DNA from: Rikenella sp.
GTDB lineage: Bacteria > Bacteroidota > Bacteroidia > Bacteroidales > Rikenellaceae
Direction of reading: 5' to 3'
NCBI GenBank assembly: GCA_029054535.1
Contig: JAIDFC010000043.1
Location: 1-9,748 of the forward strand
DNA: 9,748 nucleotides
The notes under the pieces are model-generated. The model was not told the origin of the DNA and did no database searches. It worked only from the letters and a program-made list of their open reading frames with translations. Each line of letters begins with the position of its first letter. Within the stretch, counting starts at the first letter, position 1. The translations under genes were made by a program, and so were the position numbers. Positions 1 through 5,087 of this stretch are shown in pieces.

Positions 1-701
1 GTCCCCGCAAAAACGAGGAACAGCAGCACCAGTTCCACAATCAGCATCACGAATCCCCCCCCGGCAGTAGTGAACCGTGCGTTCATCTCGCCCAGGAAAG
101 CATGCGGCAATCTGGCGATAATCCCGATCATGATGATCAGCGATACGCCATTCCCGATCCCCTTGTCGGTGATTTTCTCGCCGAGCCACATGACGAACAT
201 GGTCCCAGCAATCAAGACCATCGTAGCGCTGAACGTAAACAAGAACGAGTTCCCGAGCACGAACGCCCCGGAGTCATTCACCTGCACATGCAAATTGGCC
301 AAATAAGCCGGCGCCTGGATCAAGAGAATCCCGATCGTGAGATACCGAGTCCACTGGTTGATCTTTCTCCGTCCGCTCTCCCCCTCTTTCTGCAACTTCT
401 GGAAGTACGGAATCGCAATCCCCAAAAGTTGAATCACAATCGAAGCGGAGATATAGGGCATAATCCCCAAGGCAAAAATCGAGGCATTGGAGAAAGCCCC
501 CCCCGAGAAGATGTCGAGCAGCCCCAAGATCCCATCCGCGGTCTGTTTCTGGAGATTGGCCAGTGCTTCCGGGTTCAACCCCGGCAGCACGACGAAGCTC
601 CCCAGCCGATAAATCAGAAGCAGCCCCAAAGTATAGAGGATCCGATTCCGCAGCTCCTCGATTTTGAAGATGTTCCGAATGGTGTCTATTAGTTTTTTCA
701 T
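1..701 (-). CDS. secY: Protein translocase subunit SecY, N-terminal 233 codons (3' end outside window)
   Basis: SecY is the channel subunit of the SecYEG translocon in the inner membrane and passes unfolded preproteins to the periplasm or laterally into the bilayer. I translated the complement from the ATG at 699-701; the frame stays open to the window edge. Visible: a basic N-terminus (MKKLIDTIRN), TM1 about residues 20-40, the plug region (about 57-75, GLLDIFSGGAFSNAS), TM2 (about 76-97, ALGIMPYISASIVIQLL), the family signature LQKEGESGRRKINQWTRY (103-120), TM3, TM4 and TM5 (GNGVSLIIMIGII, about 183-195). About 440 residues would be usual, so roughly half is missing because of the window edge, not through damage. 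It lies 35 bp after rplO in the same operon, its usual place at the end of the spc cluster. Many Gly codons are GGG. Identification is secure. Confidence 0.97.
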   Translation of the reverse strand, partial: MKKLIDTIRNIFKIEELRNRILYTLGLLLIYRLGSFVVLPGLNPEALANLQKQTADGILGLLDIFSGGAFSNASIFALGIMPYISASIVIQLLGIAIPYFQKLQKEGESGRRKINQWTRYLTIGILLIQAPAYLANLHVQVNDSGAFVLGNSFLFTFSATMVLIAGTMFVMWLGEKITDKGIGNGVSLIIMIGIIARLPHAFLGEMNARFTTAGGGFVMLIVELVLLFLVFAG

Positions 702-736
702 GAACCGAAAAAGGTAGGCTATTAAAAATGAATCGG

Positions 737-1183
737 TTACAGCTTAGTTACCGTCCCCCCCTGCCCTTCGATGGCCGCCTGGGCGGTTTTCGAGAAAGCA
801 TGGGCCGTAACGTCCACCTTTTTGGTCAAAGTCCCGGTCCCGAGAATCTTAACCACATCGTTTTTGGACACCAGACCGGCAGCCACGAGTTCAGCCTGCC
901 CGATAGCAGTCGCTCCGCTCTTGGTCGCCAGTGCCTCGATCGCCGAAAGATTGACGGTCTTGAAAACGACTTTGTTGATATTGGTAAACCCGAATTTCGG
1001 CAAGCGCCGTTGCAGCGGCATCTGACCGCCCTGGAAACCGCGTTTGCGTTTGTATCCCGACCGCGACTGAGCCCCTTTGTGCCCACGCGTAGAGGTTCCG
1101 CCATACCCCGACCCTTGTCCGCGTCCGATGCGTTTTTCGCTGTGCGTAGAGCCTTTGGCGGGTTTGATATTGCTGAGGTTCAT
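737..1183 (-). CDS. rplO: Large ribosomal subunit protein uL15 (L15)
   Basis: L15 is a 23S rRNA-binding protein that joins the 50S subunit late in assembly. The 148-residue product has the family hallmarks: the N-terminal MNLSNIKPAKGS, the long Gly/Arg/Lys-rich extension GRGQGSGYGGTSTRGHKGAQ (about 21-40), the RKRGFQGGQMPLQRRLPKFGF segment (about 47-67), and a C-terminal globular part ending in GGTVTKL. Length is normal for the family. The ATG is preceded by an A/T-rich spacer without a strong Shine-Dalgarno site, as is usual in Bacteroidota. It sits between rpmD (32-bp gap) and secY (35-bp gap) and is co-transcribed with them. The basic extension probably threads into rRNA, as in other bacteria; this is family knowledge. 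Confidence 0.98.
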   Translation of the reverse strand: MNLSNIKPAKGSTHSEKRIGRGQGSGYGGTSTRGHKGAQSRSGYKRKRGFQGGQMPLQRRLPKFGFTNINKVVFKTVNLSAIEALATKSGATAIGQAELVAAGLVSKNDVVKILGTGTLTKKVDVTAHAFSKTAQAAIEGQGGTVTKL

Positions 1184-1215
1184 AATAATATTGCTCTTCT
1201 GTTGTTTAAAAGAAT

Positions 1216-1398
1216 CTATTTAACGTCTTCAACACGGACGAGATGTTTTACCTTCTCGACCATGCCCATGATTTCCGGGCATTTGTTGTGTTCCACGCTC
1301 TGGCGAATCTTCCGCAGCCCGAGCGCGTCCAAATTGGCACGCTGCTGTTTCGAAGCACCGATGCGGCTTTTGGTTTGGGTGATTTTAACTATTGCCAT
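1216..1398 (-). CDS. rpmD: Large ribosomal subunit protein uL30 (L30)
   Basis: L30 is a small 50S protein that contacts 23S rRNA. The product is 60 residues, the normal bacterial size. It begins MAIVKITQTKSRIGASKQQR, the typical first strand plus the basic helix that recognises rRNA, continues with NLDALGLRKIRQSVEHN, and ends in a beta strand, KVKHLVRVEDVK. The gene lies between rpsE (35-bp gap) and rplO (32-bp gap), the standard order in the spc operon. Nothing is truncated or unusual, and no alternative in-frame start is plausible because MAIVKI is the family N-terminus. Confidence 0.97.
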   Translation of the reverse strand: MAIVKITQTKSRIGASKQQRANLDALGLRKIRQSVEHNKCPEIMGMVEKVKHLVRVEDVK

Positions 1399-1433
1399 TT
1401 CGCAGTAAGTTCTGAGTGGTTAAAGGTTTTGAA

Positions 1434-1952
1434 TTACCCGTTGAATACTTTGGTCAGCGAGATCCCTCTGGTCTCAGCCACGGTAATCGGGTCGCGCAGT
1501 TCCGCCAACGCCGCCACAGTAGCTTTAACCAAGTTGTGCGGGTTTGAAGAGCCCTTGCTCTTAGCCAAGACGTTCTTCACCCCGACGCTTTCCAGCACGG
1601 CGCGCATAGCCCCCCCTGCGATCACCCCGGTACCCGGAGAAGCAGGACGCAGCAACACTCTGGAACCGCTGAACTTAGCTTCTTGTTCGTGCGGAATGGT
1701 CCCTTTCAAGACCGGCACTTTGATCAGGTTTTTCTTGGCATCTTCGACGCCCTTCGCAATCGCGGTGGTAACTTCGGAAGCTTTCCCCAAGCCGTACCCT
1801 ACGATTCCGTTTTCGTTCCCCACCACGACGATCGCCGAGAAGGTAAAGGTCCGCCCCCCTTTCGTAACTTTCGTTACGCGTTGTATGCTAACCAGCCGAT
1901 CTTTGAGTTCGATGTCGCTGGTGCGTACTTTTTTTATGTTGTTCATCGACAT
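1434..1952 (-). CDS. rpsE: Small ribosomal subunit protein uS5 (S5)
   Basis: S5 is a 30S protein near the mRNA entrance and the decoding centre that contributes to translational accuracy. The 172-residue product has an N-terminal double-stranded-RNA-binding-like domain (about 15-80: LKDRLVSIQRVTKVTKGGR, then FSAIVVVGNENGIVGYGLGKASEV) and the C-terminal domain (about 95-165), including SRVLLRPASPGTGVIAGGAMRAVLE, VLAKSKGSSNPHN and the end SLTKVFNG. Two close starts are possible (MSMNN at 1952 or MNN at 1946); I keep the first because both fit and only two residues differ. It is 30 bp from rplR and 35 bp from rpmD in the same operon. Length and motifs are ordinary. Confidence 0.98.
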   Translation of the reverse strand: MSMNNIKKVRTSDIELKDRLVSIQRVTKVTKGGRTFTFSAIVVVGNENGIVGYGLGKASEVTTAIAKGVEDAKKNLIKVPVLKGTIPHEQEAKFSGSRVLLRPASPGTGVIAGGAMRAVLESVGVKNVLAKSKGSSNPHNLVKATVAALAELRDPITVAETRGISLTKVFNG

Positions 1953-1982
1953 AATAATCCGTGTATTAAAAAGAATGTTGGA

Positions 1983-2345
1983 TTAGAATTTCAAACCGCC
2001 CTGGCGCGCCGCCTCAGCGAGTTGTTTGACCCGTCCGTGATACAAATACCCGTTCCGGTCGAACGCCACGCCGGAGATTCCCGCCGCCACGGCCTTGGCC
2101 GCCACGGCTTTCCCCACGAGCTCCGCCACCTGGGTTTTATTCAATCCCTTAGCCGCCTCGGCCACCTCTTTATCCAGAGAGGAAGCCGCCGCGAGCGTCT
2201 TACCGGCTTTATCGTCGATCACCTGAGCGTAGATCTGCTTGTTACTCCGAAAAACGGTCAGCCGCGGCATCTCAGCGGTTCCGTTCACGATTTTGCGAAT
2301 GCGCATCTTGATGCGTGCGCGTCTTGCTATTTTAGTGAGTGCCAT
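1983..2345 (-). CDS. rplR: Large ribosomal subunit protein uL18 (L18)
   Basis: L18 binds 5S rRNA and helps dock it on the 50S central protuberance together with L5. The product is 120 residues and starts MALTKIARRARIKMRIRKIV, a basic rRNA-binding N-terminus. This is followed by the core strand PRLTVFRSNKQIYAQVIDD (about 28-46), a helix rich in Ala and Lys (about 50-90), VAFDRNGYLYHGRVKQLAEAARQGGLKF at the end, which is the conserved family tail, and a TAG stop at 1983-1985. It follows rplF after 15 bp and precedes rpsE by 30 bp, the standard order. L5, its usual functional partner in 5S binding, is not in this window because the operon is interrupted upstream of rpsH. Confidence 0.97.
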   Translation of the reverse strand: MALTKIARRARIKMRIRKIVNGTAEMPRLTVFRSNKQIYAQVIDDKAGKTLAAASSLDKEVAEAAKGLNKTQVAELVGKAVAAKAVAAGISGVAFDRNGYLYHGRVKQLAEAARQGGLKF

Positions 2346-2360
2346 TGTCTTCGTTACCTA

Positions 2361-2918
2361 TTATTTAGAGTTAGCCGACTTCCCTGCCTTGCGACGCAGT
2401 TGTTCGCCTACGAACTTGATCCCTTTACCTTTGTACGGTTCCGGTTTGCGCAGCGACCGGATTTTGGCAGCCACTTGCCCCAAAAGCTGTTTGTCCGCGC
2501 TCTTCAAGGTAAGGATCGGGTTCCCTTTCTTTTCCGCAAACGCTTCGGCTTTCACCTCCGCCGGCAGCATGATATGGATATCGTGCGAATACCCCAAGCT
2601 GAGTTCCAAGATCTGTCCTTTGACTTCCGCCTTGAAACCGACGCCGATGAGTTCTTGTTTGGTTTCGTATCCGGTCGACACGCCGTGTACCATATTGGCG
2701 ATCAAAGCCCGATACAGACCGTGCATCGATCTATGCCGCGGCTGGTCGGTCGGCCGTGTAACATGAATCTCGGTTCCCTCGACCTTCACGGTGATGTCCG
2801 GATCGACTTTCTGAGAAAGTTGTCCGAGAGGGCCTTTCACGCTAACCACATTATCGGCGCCCACAGTTACGGTAACGCCGTTAGGCAGGTTTACAGGTAA
2901 TTTTCCGATTCTTGACAT
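2361..2918 (-). CDS. rplF: Large ribosomal subunit protein uL6 (L6)
   Basis: L6 is a two-domain 50S protein near the factor-binding site and the sarcin-ricin loop. The product is 185 residues, a usual length. Domain one begins MSRIGKLPVNLPNGVTVTVG, with the family segment VSVKGPLGQLSQ. HRSMHGLYRALIANMVHGVSTGYE (about 63-86) follows, and domain two has LIGVGFKAEVKGQILELSLGYSHDI and the C-terminal signature KIRSLRKPEPYKGKGIKFVGEQLRRKAGKS (about 151-180). The two domains are the known internal duplication of L6. It lies 25 bp after rpsH and 15 bp before rplR. No anomalies. Confidence 0.98.
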   Translation of the reverse strand: MSRIGKLPVNLPNGVTVTVGADNVVSVKGPLGQLSQKVDPDITVKVEGTEIHVTRPTDQPRHRSMHGLYRALIANMVHGVSTGYETKQELIGVGFKAEVKGQILELSLGYSHDIHIMLPAEVKAEAFAEKKGNPILTLKSADKQLLGQVAAKIRSLRKPEPYKGKGIKFVGEQLRRKAGKSANSK

Positions 2919-2943
2919 CGTTATTGTCTGTTATTGAGGTAGA

Positions 2944-3342
2944 TTAATATACGTAGCACAAAACTTCCCCCCCCACATTCTCGTTCCGGGCCTGTTTGTC
3001 GGTCATGATCCCCTTAGAGGTAGAAACGATCGCGATCCCCAAGCCGTTCATCACACGCGGCATTTCCGCCACCGAAGCATACTGCCGCAGCCCCGGACGA
3101 CTAACCCGCGTCAACGCCTTGATCGCCGGCGTCTTAGTTTCCGGATGATACTTCAGCGCAATCTTAATGGTCGAGAATCCTTTCTCATTGGTTCCGAATT
3201 TGTAAGCAAGGATATACCCCTGTTCATGGAGAATACGTACGATCTCTTGCTTGATTTTCGAGCCGGGAGCTTCAACCACTTTGTGGTTGGCTTTCACCGC
3301 GTTTCTGATACGTGTCAGAAGATCTGCTATCGGATCTGTCAT
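2944..3342 (-). CDS. rpsH: Small ribosomal subunit protein uS8 (S8)
   Basis: S8 is a primary 16S rRNA-binding protein of the 30S subunit; in enterobacteria it also represses the spc operon by binding its mRNA. The product is 132 residues: MTDPIADLLTRIRNAVKANH at the N-terminus, VRILHEQGYILAYKF, TRVSRPGLRQYASVAEMPRVMNGLG and the conserved end GIMTDKQARNENVGGEVLCYVY. Here it is the first gene of the transcription unit. The standard upstream genes rpsN and rplE are missing, and a 1.85-kb palindrome-rich island lies upstream instead. A Bacteroidota-type promoter at 3436-3466 gives a predicted leader of roughly 90 nt. The leader near the ATG is A/T-rich, with no strong ribosome-binding site. S8 identity is secure; autoregulation here is only a possibility. 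Confidence 0.98.
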   Translation of the reverse strand: MTDPIADLLTRIRNAVKANHKVVEAPGSKIKQEIVRILHEQGYILAYKFGTNEKGFSTIKIALKYHPETKTPAIKALTRVSRPGLRQYASVAEMPRVMNGLGIAIVSTSKGIMTDKQARNENVGGEVLCYVY

Positions 3343-3435
3343 GGTTAAAAAATGATTTTGTTATTCCTTGTATTCCAATGCGTTGCGAAGCGAATCCGCA
3401 TATAATGGGATTACACTACCACCCGCAATGAGGTG

Positions 3436-3466
3436 CAAAGTTACAAACTATTCGTTAATAATCAAA
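3436..3466 (-). promoter_or_regulatory. Bacteroidota-type promoter for the rpsH-secY operon
   Basis: On the minus strand the -7 box TAACTTTG (3436-3443) matches TAnnTTTG exactly. A TTTG -33 box (3463-3466) lies 19 bp upstream, within the known Bacteroides spacing. Transcription would start near 3430, leaving about 90 nt of leader before the rpsH ATG at 3342. The leader contains a small inverted repeat (TGCG at about 3398-3401 with CGCA at about 3385-3388) that could be regulatory; I cannot show that it binds S8. The promoter explains how rpsH can be first in its unit. Confidence 0.75.
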
Positions 3467-3485
3467 TTATTAGACGGCTTTTTAT

Positions 3486-3538
3486 TCGATATTTCCGCTC
3501 CGGTCCGCACGGGTGCGAAAACCGGCGTCCCATATCGA
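3486..3538. repeat. Three-tier imperfect palindrome at the rpsH-proximal edge of the island
   Basis: TCGATAT (3486-3492) pairs perfectly with ATATCGA (3532-3538). Inside, CCGGT (3500-3504) pairs with ACCGG (3521-3525), and inside that CGCA (3507-3510 region) pairs with TGCG (3514-3517). Internal loops of 6-7 nt separate the first two tiers. It lies about 20 bp behind the -33 box of the rpsH promoter and seems to mark where operon DNA ends and palindromic DNA begins. No T-run follows on either strand, so it is not an obvious terminator. Confidence 0.6.
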
Positions 3539-3626
3539 CACATGGCAACTTACCATACCCTCATCGCCTTTCTCCGAGGTCTCGCTGGCAGCCGACAGGC
3601 CATTTGTTGGGGTAGACACAGGCAGG

Positions 3627-3646
3627 TTCGAGTGCCGAACGGCACC
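3627..3646 (-). repeat. REP-like palindrome, inverted copy
   Basis: TTCGAGTGCCGAACGGCACC reads on the minus strand as GGTGCCGTTCGGCACTCGAA, which matches 19 of 20 bases of the plus-strand copy at 4457-4476. The core GTGCC...GGCAC forms a 5-bp stem with a four-base loop, so the unit is a small hairpin with an asymmetric TCGAA tail that gives it direction. It overlaps the 5' side of the orphan tail. A half copy (TTCGCGTGCCGAGC, 9260-9273) occupies the same place in the right module. Confidence 0.65.
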
Positions 3647-3835
3647 CCGGCTCCGGGCTTCCGCGGCAACGGCGAAGGTGAGTTGCATCACGTCGGCAAC
3701 CATGGAGCCAGCTGGTCATCGTCAGCCGCCGCCGAAAAAGCGTACTATTTGAGGTTTCTGTCGAACAACGTTACTGCGATCAACTATAACAGCAATCGTG
3801 CATACGGTTTTCAGTTGCGTTGCCTCCAGGAATAG
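3647..3835 (+). pseudogene. Orphan C-terminal tail of a FISUMP-like (C-type-lectin-like) protein, left copy
   Basis: The plus frame ending at the TAG at 3833-3835 encodes 62 residues: PAPGFRG at the start, WSSS near the middle, and YGFQLRCLQE at the end. From memory this matches the C-terminus of FISUMP ('major paralogous domain') proteins of Bacteroidota and Fibrobacter, which end in GFSVRC-like sequence and have the WSS-x(n)-AY-L-F-x(4)-V pattern. The frame stays open upstream, but those codons do not resemble a protein N-terminus, and no promoter or start is evident, so I treat it as a 5'-truncated fragment. The copy at 9284-9469 agrees at about 28 of 61 positions, concentrated in WSS and the C-terminus. 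Positions that differ often hold N, Y, H, D or G, as in DGR variable regions. The family is moderately sure; function as a gene is unlikely unless it acts as a donor cassette. Confidence 0.6.
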
Positions 3836-3841
3836 GGAGAG

Positions 3842-3858
3842 CACCCACAGGGTGTTTT
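3842..3858 (+). terminator. Short stem-loop with T-run just after the left orphan tail
   Basis: CACCC (3842-3846), loop ACA and GGGTG (3850-3854) are followed directly by TTTT. The stem begins 7 nt after the stop codon. The right module has a different stem in the same place, also followed by TTTT. It could be a weak intrinsic terminator or, if the tail is a DGR target, the kind of hairpin found just downstream of variable regions. The stem is only 5 bp. Confidence 0.45.
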
Positions 3859-3859
3859 A

Positions 3860-4325
3860 CTGGCCATTCGGTGCAAATCGACACAGGCTGCCCCGACAAC
3901 GGCCTGCCGATTGCCTGCCGGGCGAGAATATGAGTCGCCGCCAGCGGGAAGAGCAACGAGCGCCGACGAAGTAGCTCGCCCCGCGCGGGGTGGCGGGGAC
4001 TCGCCCGCCCAATGGGCGGGATTTCCAAGCCTTTGCACTCTTGGTTTGACCACGCGCAGGGCATTCATTTTCCTAAGCGCAATAAACGCGACTCTCCAAG
4101 TCGCGCGGATCGCCGCCTGCAAGGACCGCAATTATACCGCTAGTGCGTCATTGATTGCGGTCGCTCCCGGGCGTCCTGCCCGTTTCAATTCGCCACCAAC
4201 CGCGACCTCCGGTCGCACGGGCCAGCCGCTCCCCCTCGGCTGGCACCGCAACTCGGCAAAGCTCGTTGCGGCTCCATCCAGCGGCAGACCCGAAAACTAT
4301 GAAAAAGAACCTCTGAAAAATTTGC
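3860..4325. repeat. Dense run of short palindromes, no gene seen
   Basis: No convincing protein is encoded on either strand; the open frames are GC-rich, Arg/Pro/Ala-rich and resemble nothing I know. What it holds is hairpins: the palindrome CCCCGCGCGGGG (3979-3990); CCCGCCC/GGGCGGG (4004-4020); CGCGACT/AGTCGCG (4087-4105); GACCGCAAT/ATTGCGGTC (4124-4162) enclosing CGC/GCG; CGGGC/GCCCG (4168-4182), which competes with GCCCGT/ACGGGC (4178-4222); GCGACC/GGTCGC (4202-4216); GCCAGCCG/CGGCTGGC (4221-4244); and CCGCAAC/GTTGCGG (4246-4271). The CGACT stem recurs in the right island (9594-9608). This density is far above that of the flanking genes' spacers and suggests an accumulated array of palindromic elements. 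Confidence 0.6.
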
Positions 4326-4326
4326 A

Positions 4327-4360
4327 TCTGCCGTCGCCCGCAGGAATCCTCCGAGATCTC
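4327..4360 (+). repeat. Direct repeat R1, first copy
   Basis: This 34-nt unit begins TCTGCCGTCG and ends GATCTC. It matches 4500-4533 at 30 of 34 positions, 173 bp downstream. CCCGCA (4337-4342) can pair with TGCGGG (4366-4371), so the first copy sits in a hairpin. It indicates tandem duplication of a larger block in the island. Confidence 0.65.
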
Positions 4361-4396
4361 TCCTTTGCGGGTCGCCGCCTACCCCCGCGGCGGGAC

Positions 4397-4416
4397 GGTG
4401 CCGCTCGACACTCGAA
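4397..4416 (+). repeat. REP-like palindrome R2, first direct copy
   Basis: GGTGCCGCTCGACACTCGAA differs from the copy 60 bp downstream (4457-4476) by one base within these 20, and that base creates one mismatch in the GTGCC/GGCAC stem. Similarity continues with AAACTGG against AAATTGG, so a 60-bp tandem period is visible. The palindrome with its directional tail resembles REP elements; no REP-associated transposase is in the window. Confidence 0.6.
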
Positions 4417-4456
4417 AACTGGCGTTTGCTCTGAAAACCACCGCTGGCGGTGATCC

Positions 4457-4476
4457 GGTGCCGCTCGGCACTCGAA
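4457..4476 (+). repeat. REP-like palindrome R2, second direct copy
   Basis: GGTGCCGCTCGGCACTCGAA has a perfect GTGCC/GGCAC stem with a GCTC loop. It is the inverted counterpart of 3627-3646 (19 of 20 bases). The two therefore bracket the left tail and the first hairpin cluster as a pair of inverted repeats about 850 bp apart end to end. Its first 13 bases recur exactly at 9475-9487, directly after the right tail. Confidence 0.65.
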
Positions 4477-4499
4477 AATTGGAGCTGGCTCAGAATGAC

Positions 4500-4533
4500 T
4501 CTGCCGTCGTCCGCGGGAGTCCTCCGCGATCTC
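4500..4533 (+). repeat. Direct repeat R1, second copy
   Basis: Second copy of the 34-nt unit at 4327-4360, with four substitutions (counted by eye). It is followed by the structured element at 4542-4613, whereas the first copy is followed by the R2 pair, so the blocks are not simple tandem duplicates. Confidence 0.6.
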
Positions 4534-4541
4534 ACCATGGC

Positions 4542-4620
4542 GGGCCGGAGCTTCGCCCCACGAAGGCCCGCGTTTTCTCGCTGACGCTCGGCGGGCTTCG
4601 CAACCTCCGGCCCTTTTAAT
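4542..4620. repeat. Long nested palindrome, structured family 2 (left), T-run on the plus side
   Basis: GGGCCGGAG (4542-4550) pairs perfectly with CTCCGGCCC (4605-4613), which is followed by TTTT on the plus strand. Inside, CGAAGGCCCGC (4561-4571) pairs with GCGGGCTTCG (4591-4600) with one bulged base. On the minus strand the apical loop reads GAGCGTCAGCGAGAAAAC, and a 10-nt segment, TGGGGCGAAG, is left unpaired on the 3' side. A related layout with GAGCGCAGCGAAAC occurs at 9676-9744. It may act as a terminator for plus-strand transcripts or be a structured RNA; neither is shown. Confidence 0.55.
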
Positions 4621-4638
4621 TCCCAAGCTGGGTTTGTC

Positions 4639-4711
4639 CGCGCGCCTGCGAAATTCATCCGTTTCAATTCACATTGAAACGATGTATTTCGCTACCTAGG
4701 CGAGGCGCGCG
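4639..4711. repeat. Three-helix structured element, unit A
   Basis: Nested perfect stems: P1 CGCGCGCCT (4639-4647) with AGGCGCGCG (4703-4711); P2 GCGAAAT (4648-4654) with ATTTCGC (4686-4692); P3 CGTTTCAAT (4660-4668) with ATTGAAACG (4673-4681), loop TCAC. P2 abuts P1 on the 5' side. Unpaired parts are an internal loop TCATC/ATGT and a 10-nt 3' bulge, TACCTAGGCG (4693-4702). Unit C (4956-5035) has the same plan with different stem sequences but the same ATGT and a nearly identical bulge. No protein frame explains this. It could be a structured RNA or DNA hairpin element; the sense strand is unknown. Confidence 0.65.
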
Positions 4712-4737
4712 GGTCAAACTATCCCTACGAGCAAGAA

Positions 4738-4752
4738 CTGCCCTGCGCGGGC
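4738..4752 (+). repeat. Direct repeat R4, first copy (hairpin-forming)
   Basis: CTGCCCTGCGCGGGC is identical to 5060-5074. It forms a hairpin, CTGCCC/GGGCGG (one G-T pair), with loop TGCGC. It follows unit A, as the second copy follows unit C, so A and C belong to duplicated blocks about 320 bp apart. Confidence 0.65.
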
Positions 4753-4798
4753 GGCCTAATAAGGCGAAGAAAACCCAAGCAAAAGACGCGGTGCGTCC

Positions 4799-4830
4799 CC
4801 CCGGCGGGACGGGCGATGCTACGCATCGCT
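4799..4830 (+). repeat. Repeat R3, first copy (CGGCGGGAC plus hairpin)
   Basis: CCCCGGCGGGAC is followed by the hairpin GCGATGC (4813-4819), loop TAC, GCATCGC (4823-4829). The copy at 5088-5118 has the same lead sequence, and its stem carries an A-T pair where this one has G-C. A partial third copy of the lead sequence (CGGCGGGACGG) is at 4388-4398. Confidence 0.65.
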
Positions 4831-4855
4831 ATACCGTTCTAAGAACAGTCTCTGT

Positions 4856-4931
4856 CCGCGCGCTGGCGGAAATCTTGTTCAAAAGCGCAAACCGCTTTTG
4901 AACGATTTCCTACCCCAGCAGTCGCGCGCGG
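4856..4931. repeat. Three-helix structured element, unit B (variant)
   Basis: P1 CCGCGCGC (4856-4863) pairs with GCGCGCGG (4924-4931). P2 GGAAATC (4868-4874) pairs with GATTTCC (4904-4910). P3 GTTCAAAAGCG (4877-4887) pairs with CGCTTTTGAAC (4893-4903), loop CAAAC. The 3' single-stranded segment starts TACCCCAG, like TACCTAGG in unit A, and the lead-in TGTCC and trailing GGGT are shared with unit A. It lacks the ATGT internal-loop strand, so it is a divergent family member. CTGG (4863-4866) could also pair with CCAG (4915-4918). Confidence 0.6.
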
Positions 4932-4955
4932 GTATTCTCCCCAACAATGTTCTCG

Positions 4956-5035
4956 GATCGCGCGCCAGGCGATTCATTCACTTTCGACTTTCGTCGAAAA
5001 TGTTGAATCGCCTCCTTAGGCGTGGCGCGCAGATC
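4956..5035. repeat. Three-helix structured element, unit C
   Basis: P1 GATC plus GCGCGCCA (4956-4967) pairs with TGGCGCGC, a bulged A, and GATC (5023-5035). P2 GGCGATTCA (4968-4976) pairs with TGAATCGCC (5004-5012). P3 TTTCGAC (4982-4988) pairs with GTCGAAA (4993-4999), loop TTTC. The internal loop is TTCAC/ATGT and the 3' bulge TCCTTAGGCG (5013-5022), 10 nt as in unit A with 8 of 10 bases identical. The P2-to-P2 span is 45 nt in both units. An alternative hairpin CGCCT/AGGCG with loop CCTT can form from the bulge and the 3' strand of P2. Confidence 0.65.
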
Positions 5036-5059
5036 ATCTAACCGAGAAACCGTGTCCGA

Positions 5060-5074
5060 CTGCCCTGCGCGGGC
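5060..5074 (+). repeat. Direct repeat R4, second copy (hairpin-forming)
   Basis: Identical 15-mer to 4738-4752. Here the following bases extend it to a perfect CTGCCC/GGGCAG stem with loop TGCGC. It is located 25 nt after unit C. Confidence 0.65.
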
Positions 5075-5087
5075 AGCGTCCGGGTGG

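Larger units (their letters stand above)
3591..3932 (+). repeat. Left copy of a repeated module (5' flank, FISUMP-like tail, hairpin, 3' flank)
   Basis: This stretch can be aligned by eye, with gaps, to 9200-9530 in the same orientation. Shared parts in order are: GCCGACAG at the 5' end; GG-TTCG-GTGCCGA (3625-3638); the tail start CCGGCTCCGGGC; an almost identical 39-nt segment across the stop codon (3803-3841); a stem-loop with TTTT; and a GGCCTGCCG...CCTG-CGGGCGA 3' flank (3901-3925). The left copy has about 39 nt more than the right between the hairpin and the 3' flank. There is no transposase and no clear target-site duplication. Both copies lie upstream of minus-strand promoters. Confidence 0.7.

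Noticed and set aside
1683..2900. Long plus-strand open frame (405 codons) opposite rpsE, rplR and rplF
   Set aside because: It is antisense to three certain ribosomal protein genes, its product resembles no family, and the frame is explained by the GC-rich codon positions of the real genes.
3911..4667. Open frames on both strands through the palindromic island (for example 3911-4453 plus and 4185-4667 minus)
   Set aside because: Arg/Pro/Ala/Gly-rich translations of palindromic DNA, overlapping in several frames, without a start context or similarity to known proteins.
4639..5035. Interpretation of the three-helix units as integron attC sites, CRISPR repeats, tRNAs or self-cleaving ribozymes
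   Set aside because: No attC core sites, no regular identical repeats with spacers, no tRNA cloverleaf or anticodon arm, and no hammerhead core sequence; the units are also each followed by non-coding DNA.
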